Of a stretch of DNA of 15,327 nucleotides, positions 12,740-15,327 are shown one piece after another. The DNA is from Streptomyces albus subsp. albus (GTDB lineage: Bacteria > Actinomycetota > Actinomycetes > Streptomycetales > Streptomycetaceae): assembly GCF_000719865.1 (NCBI RefSeq), contig NZ_JOID01000054.1:1-15327 (forward strand), written 5' to 3'. The position numbers were made by a program, and so were the translations under genes. Positions within the stretch are counted from its first letter, which is position 1. Each line of letters opens with the position of its first letter. Below the pieces are notes generated by a model, which searched no databases, was not told where the DNA came from, and saw only the letters and a program-made list of their open reading frames with translations.

Positions 12740-15184
12740 TCACTCCCGCAGCAGGTCGGGGACCCCGTCCGCGTCCGGGGCGTCCCGCTCCGCGGAGAGC
12801 ACGGTGAGAAGCTGGGTGGCCCGGGTCAGGGCGACGTACAGGACCCGCAGCCCGGCCGGGGACTCGTCGGCGATCCCGGCCGGCGAGACCACCAGCGTCG
12901 CGTCGTACTCCAGCCCCTTCGCCTCCAGGCTGCCCAGGGCCACCACCCGCTCGCCCAGTCCGGACAGCCAGGCCCGGGCCTCCTCGCGGCGGTCCATGGC
13001 GACGACGACGCCGACCGTGCCGTCCACCTCGGCGAGCAGCCGCGCCGCCTCCGCGCGGACGGCGGCGCCCAGATCGTCCCCCGCCACCGCGAAGCGCGGT
13101 ACGAGACCGGTGGAGCGGACGGCCTCCGGCGGCTCCATGCCCGGCATCGCCAGCGCCAGCACCTTTGCCGCCACCTCGGCGACCTCCGCCGGGTTGCGGT
13201 AGTTGACGGTGAGCGTGAACTGCCGGCGGGGGCGGCTGCCGAGCGCCTCGTCCCGCGCGGCGGCCGCCTCCTCCGGGGCGGACCAGGAGCTCTGCGCCGG
13301 GTCGCCGACGACCGTCCAGGTGGCGTGCCGGCCGCGGCGGCCGACCATGCGCCACTGCATCGGCGTGAGGTCCTGCGCCTCGTCGACGATGACGTGCGCG
13401 TACTCGGTGCGCTCCTCCACGGCCCGCTCGGGCCGGCGGCGGGAGGAGCGGTCGGCGAAGGTGGTGACCTCCTCCAGGCCGGTGAGCTGCTCCAGCGGGT
13501 CCAGCTCGCGCTTCCTCGGCCGGGACGGGGTGCCCAGCAGCGTCTGCAGCTCGTCCAAGAGGGCCACGTCGTGGACGGAGAGGGGGCCCCGGCCGTCCGG
13601 GCCCAGCCGCTTCAGCGAGCGGGCCAGCCGCCGGACCTCCGCCGGCTGGAGGACGCGCCGGGCCCAGCGGCCCAGGCGCCGCTCGTCGGCCATCGCGGCC
13701 AGCACGCCGCGCGGGGTCAGCTCGGGCCACCAGGCGTCGAGGAAGCCGTGGAACTCCGGCTCACCGGAGATGTCCTCGTCGAAGGCCTCGCGCGCCTCGG
13801 CCGCCAGCTCCGGGTCGCCGCTGTGCCGGCCCGCCGCCCCGGACTTCGCCCACAGCGCGTCCAGCAGCAGCCGGCGGGCGCGGGGACGGAGCAGGTTCAC
13901 GGGGGTGGTCGCGCCGAGGACGGTGCGCCGGATCTCCCGCAGCTCCCCCGGGCCCAGCTCGACGCGGGCCCCGAAGGCGACGACACGCAGCCGGTCGGTG
14001 ACCGGCGCCGCGGCCGGTTCCGCGGCTGGTTCCGTGCCGACCGGGCCGGGCTCCGGGTCGTCGAACGACAGCTGGCCGCCGGCGCCGCCCCCCGCCCCAC
14101 CGCTGGTGCCGTTGCCGTCGCCGTTGCGAGAGGCGGCCGGGCGGGCCGGCTCCAGGGCGCCGCGGGCGGCGCGGCGGAGCACCTTCTGCATCCGCGCCGA
14201 GCCCTTGACGCGGGCGACGGCCGGATCGTCGTAAACCGTGGCCTCCGCCCCGTCGACGAGGGAGCCCAGGGCGCGGATCGCCACCTGCCCCTCCTCGCCC
14301 AGGGACGGCAGCACACCCTCGGTGTAGGCGACCAGCAGCGGGGTGGGGCTGACCACGAGGATGCCGCCGGCATAGCGTCTGCGGTCCTGGTAGAGCAGAT
14401 ACGCGGCGCGGTGCAGCGCGACGGCCGTCTTGCCGGTGCCCGGGCCGCCGCCGACCTCGGTGACGGAGGCGGCGGGCGCCCGGATGACCTTGTCCTGCTC
14501 TGCCTGGATGGAGGAGACGATGTCCCGCATGGTGTGGCTGCGGGCCCGGCCGAGGGCCGCCATCAGCGCGCCGTCGCCCACCACCGCCAGTTCCTCGCCG
14601 CCGAGGGTCGCGGTCATCTCCGGGCGGAGCAGGTCGTCCTCGACACCGAGCACCCTGCGCCCCTTGCTGCGGATCACCCGGCGGCGCACCACCCGGCCGG
14701 GGTCCACGGGCGTGGCCCGGTAGAAGGGGGCGGCCGCGGGGGCGCGCCAGTCGATGACGAGCGGGGTGTAGTCGGCGTCCAGGACGCCGATCCGGCCGAT
14801 GTGCAGGGTCTCGGCGATCTCGGCGTACGTCCGGCCGTCCCCGCCGGTGCGCACGGCGCCGTCGGCGGGTTCGACGGAGGTGAAGGCGCCGTCCGGGCCG
14901 CGTTCCCCGTCCTTGCCCTCCAGCAGGTCGATGCGGCCGAAGAGGAAGTCCTCGAACTCGCTGTTGAGCCGGTTGAGATGGAGTCCGGCGCGGAAGACCT
15001 GGGCGTCCCGTTCGGCGAGCGCGCCGGGGGTGCCGACCTGGCCGCGGCGGGCGGCGTCGGCCATCAGGAACTCGGCTTCGTGGATCTTCTCTTCCAGCCT
15101 TCGGTACACCTGGTCGAGATGATCCTGTTCGACACCGGTCTCGCGGTCCCGTACCGAATCGACCGTGGCTTCGTGCGCGGCCAC
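12740..15184 (-). CDS. helD: HelD-type RNA polymerase-recycling ATPase (UvrD-like superfamily 1)
   Basis: The 814-residue protein has the HelD plan. An N-terminal helical, charged part (about 17-85) comes before the family signature HIGRIGVLDADYTPLVIDWRAPAAAPFYRATP (128-159). The ATPase motifs follow: Walker A GGGPGTGKTA (245-254, Lys252), Walker B VIVDEAQD (598-605), WTVVGDPAQSSW (623-634), TVNYRNP (659-665), SLEAKGLEYD (752-761) and YVALTRAT (783-790). Such proteins displace stalled RNA polymerase from DNA or protect it; some actinobacterial members (HelR) give rifamycin tolerance. A Gly-rich, Pro/Glu-rich linker (about 351-395) interrupts the HelD-specific region. The GTG at 15184 is chosen over an ATG at 15247 because AAGGGGG stands just upstream and a candidate -10 lies within the longer version. 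I see no rifamycin-associated element (GCTTGC dyad) in the 143 bp upstream. A generic UvrD-like helicase is the alternative name. Confidence 0.92.
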   Translation of the reverse strand: MAAHEATVDSVRDRETGVEQDHLDQVYRRLEEKIHEAEFLMADAARRGQVGTPGALAERDAQVFRAGLHLNRLNSEFEDFLFGRIDLLEGKDGERGPDGAFTSVEPADGAVRTGGDGRTYAEIAETLHIGRIGVLDADYTPLVIDWRAPAAAPFYRATPVDPGRVVRRRVIRSKGRRVLGVEDDLLRPEMTATLGGEELAVVGDGALMAALGRARSHTMRDIVSSIQAEQDKVIRAPAASVTEVGGGPGTGKTAVALHRAAYLLYQDRRRYAGGILVVSPTPLLVAYTEGVLPSLGEEGQVAIRALGSLVDGAEATVYDDPAVARVKGSARMQKVLRRAARGALEPARPAASRNGDGNGTSGGAGGGAGGQLSFDDPEPGPVGTEPAAEPAAAPVTDRLRVVAFGARVELGPGELREIRRTVLGATTPVNLLRPRARRLLLDALWAKSGAAGRHSGDPELAAEAREAFDEDISGEPEFHGFLDAWWPELTPRGVLAAMADERRLGRWARRVLQPAEVRRLARSLKRLGPDGRGPLSVHDVALLDELQTLLGTPSRPRKRELDPLEQLTGLEEVTTFADRSSRRRPERAVEERTEYAHVIVDEAQDLTPMQWRMVGRRGRHATWTVVGDPAQSSWSAPEEAAAARDEALGSRPRRQFTLTVNYRNPAEVAEVAAKVLALAMPGMEPPEAVRSTGLVPRFAVAGDDLGAAVRAEAARLLAEVDGTVGVVVAMDRREEARAWLSGLGERVVALGSLEAKGLEYDATLVVSPAGIADESPAGLRVLYVALTRATQLLTVLSAERDAPDADGVPDLLRE

Positions 15185-15218
15185 CCGGGCCCCCTTCTGA
15201 CGTGCTGGGCAGCCGTCA

Positions 15219-15224
15219 ACCGTA
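15219..15224 (-). promoter_or_regulatory. Candidate -10 element of helD
   Basis: TACGGT on the minus strand, followed by TTGAC, fits TAnnnT and lies 35 nt before the GTG. No good -35 is found at 16-19 nt, so it may need an activator or another sigma factor. Confidence 0.3.
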
Positions 15225-15262
15225 CGCGAAGGGGGTGCTCCGCGCACCTGGTTCTCCGAGTG

Positions 15263-15280
15263 GTCCGCGCCGGTGCGGAC
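15263..15280. other. Inverted repeat upstream of helD
   Basis: GTCCGC (15263-15268) and GCGGAC (15275-15280) are a perfect 6-bp dyad around a 6-nt centre. It could be an operator of helD or a terminator of a gene beyond the window edge. Confidence 0.3.
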
Positions 15281-15327
15281 GGGAGGGCGGCGGGGGACGC
15301 CGGTGGCGGGCGGGAGCGGGAGGAGAC

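Noticed and set aside
12373..12807. A 144-codon + strand frame over the intergenic region and the end of helD
   Set aside because: Its translation is Pro/Arg/Gly-rich and it runs through hairpins, a terminator and tandem repeats, so it is not a credible gene.

Overview
The window is high-G+C actinobacterial chromosome, almost certainly Streptomyces. Third-codon positions are nearly all G or C, so long spurious frames run opposite real genes. Starts are a mix of ATG, GTG and probably TTG, and the gene content matches a Streptomyces core neighbourhood. From memory, the order yqgE/algH - murA - hup - malic enzyme - helicase-like ATPase is the one around SCO2948-SCO2952 in S. coelicolor; no database was searched.

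Layout. 113-682 (-): small helical protein resembling WXG100/ESX-type proteins, with a long leader and a candidate promoter near 883-912. 1168-6608 (-): a three-gene molybdenum-hydroxylase operon transcribed FAD subunit -> [2Fe-2S] subunit -> Mo-cofactor subunit, the gene order of coxMSL operons. The FAD and Fe-S genes overlap by ATGA. The Fe-S subunit is swollen to 697 residues by long disordered arms, and the large subunit appears to lack the catalytic glutamate of the family. 7112-7402 (-): small Cys-rich DUF3039-type protein. 7687-8265 (-): YqgE/AlgH protein, divergent from murA (8556-9896, +). 10126-10407 (-): HU DNA-binding protein, convergent with murA. 10725-12167 (-): ACT-domain malic enzyme. 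12740-15184 (-): HelD-type RNA-polymerase-associated ATPase.

Most genes have their own control region, and GC-rich hairpins follow most stops. The clearest intrinsic terminators, with T tracts, lie after the yqgE gene (7455-7490, -) and at 12604-12635 on the + strand. The second has no + strand gene in front of it, so it points to an unannotated small RNA between the malic enzyme and helD genes. The murA 3' end (last 20 codons plus stop and hairpin) is repeated 128 bp downstream with one silent change. Perfect dyads sit next to candidate promoters of the malic enzyme, the Mo-hydroxylase operon and yqgE.

The genes do not form one pathway. They are mostly housekeeping: cell-wall precursor synthesis, nucleoid structure, C4 metabolism and RNA polymerase recycling. 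The Mo-hydroxylase operon is the unusual metabolic unit. The best candidates for undescribed biology are the apparently catalytically altered Mo-hydroxylase with its disordered Fe-S subunit, the small-RNA locus, and the murA tail duplication.
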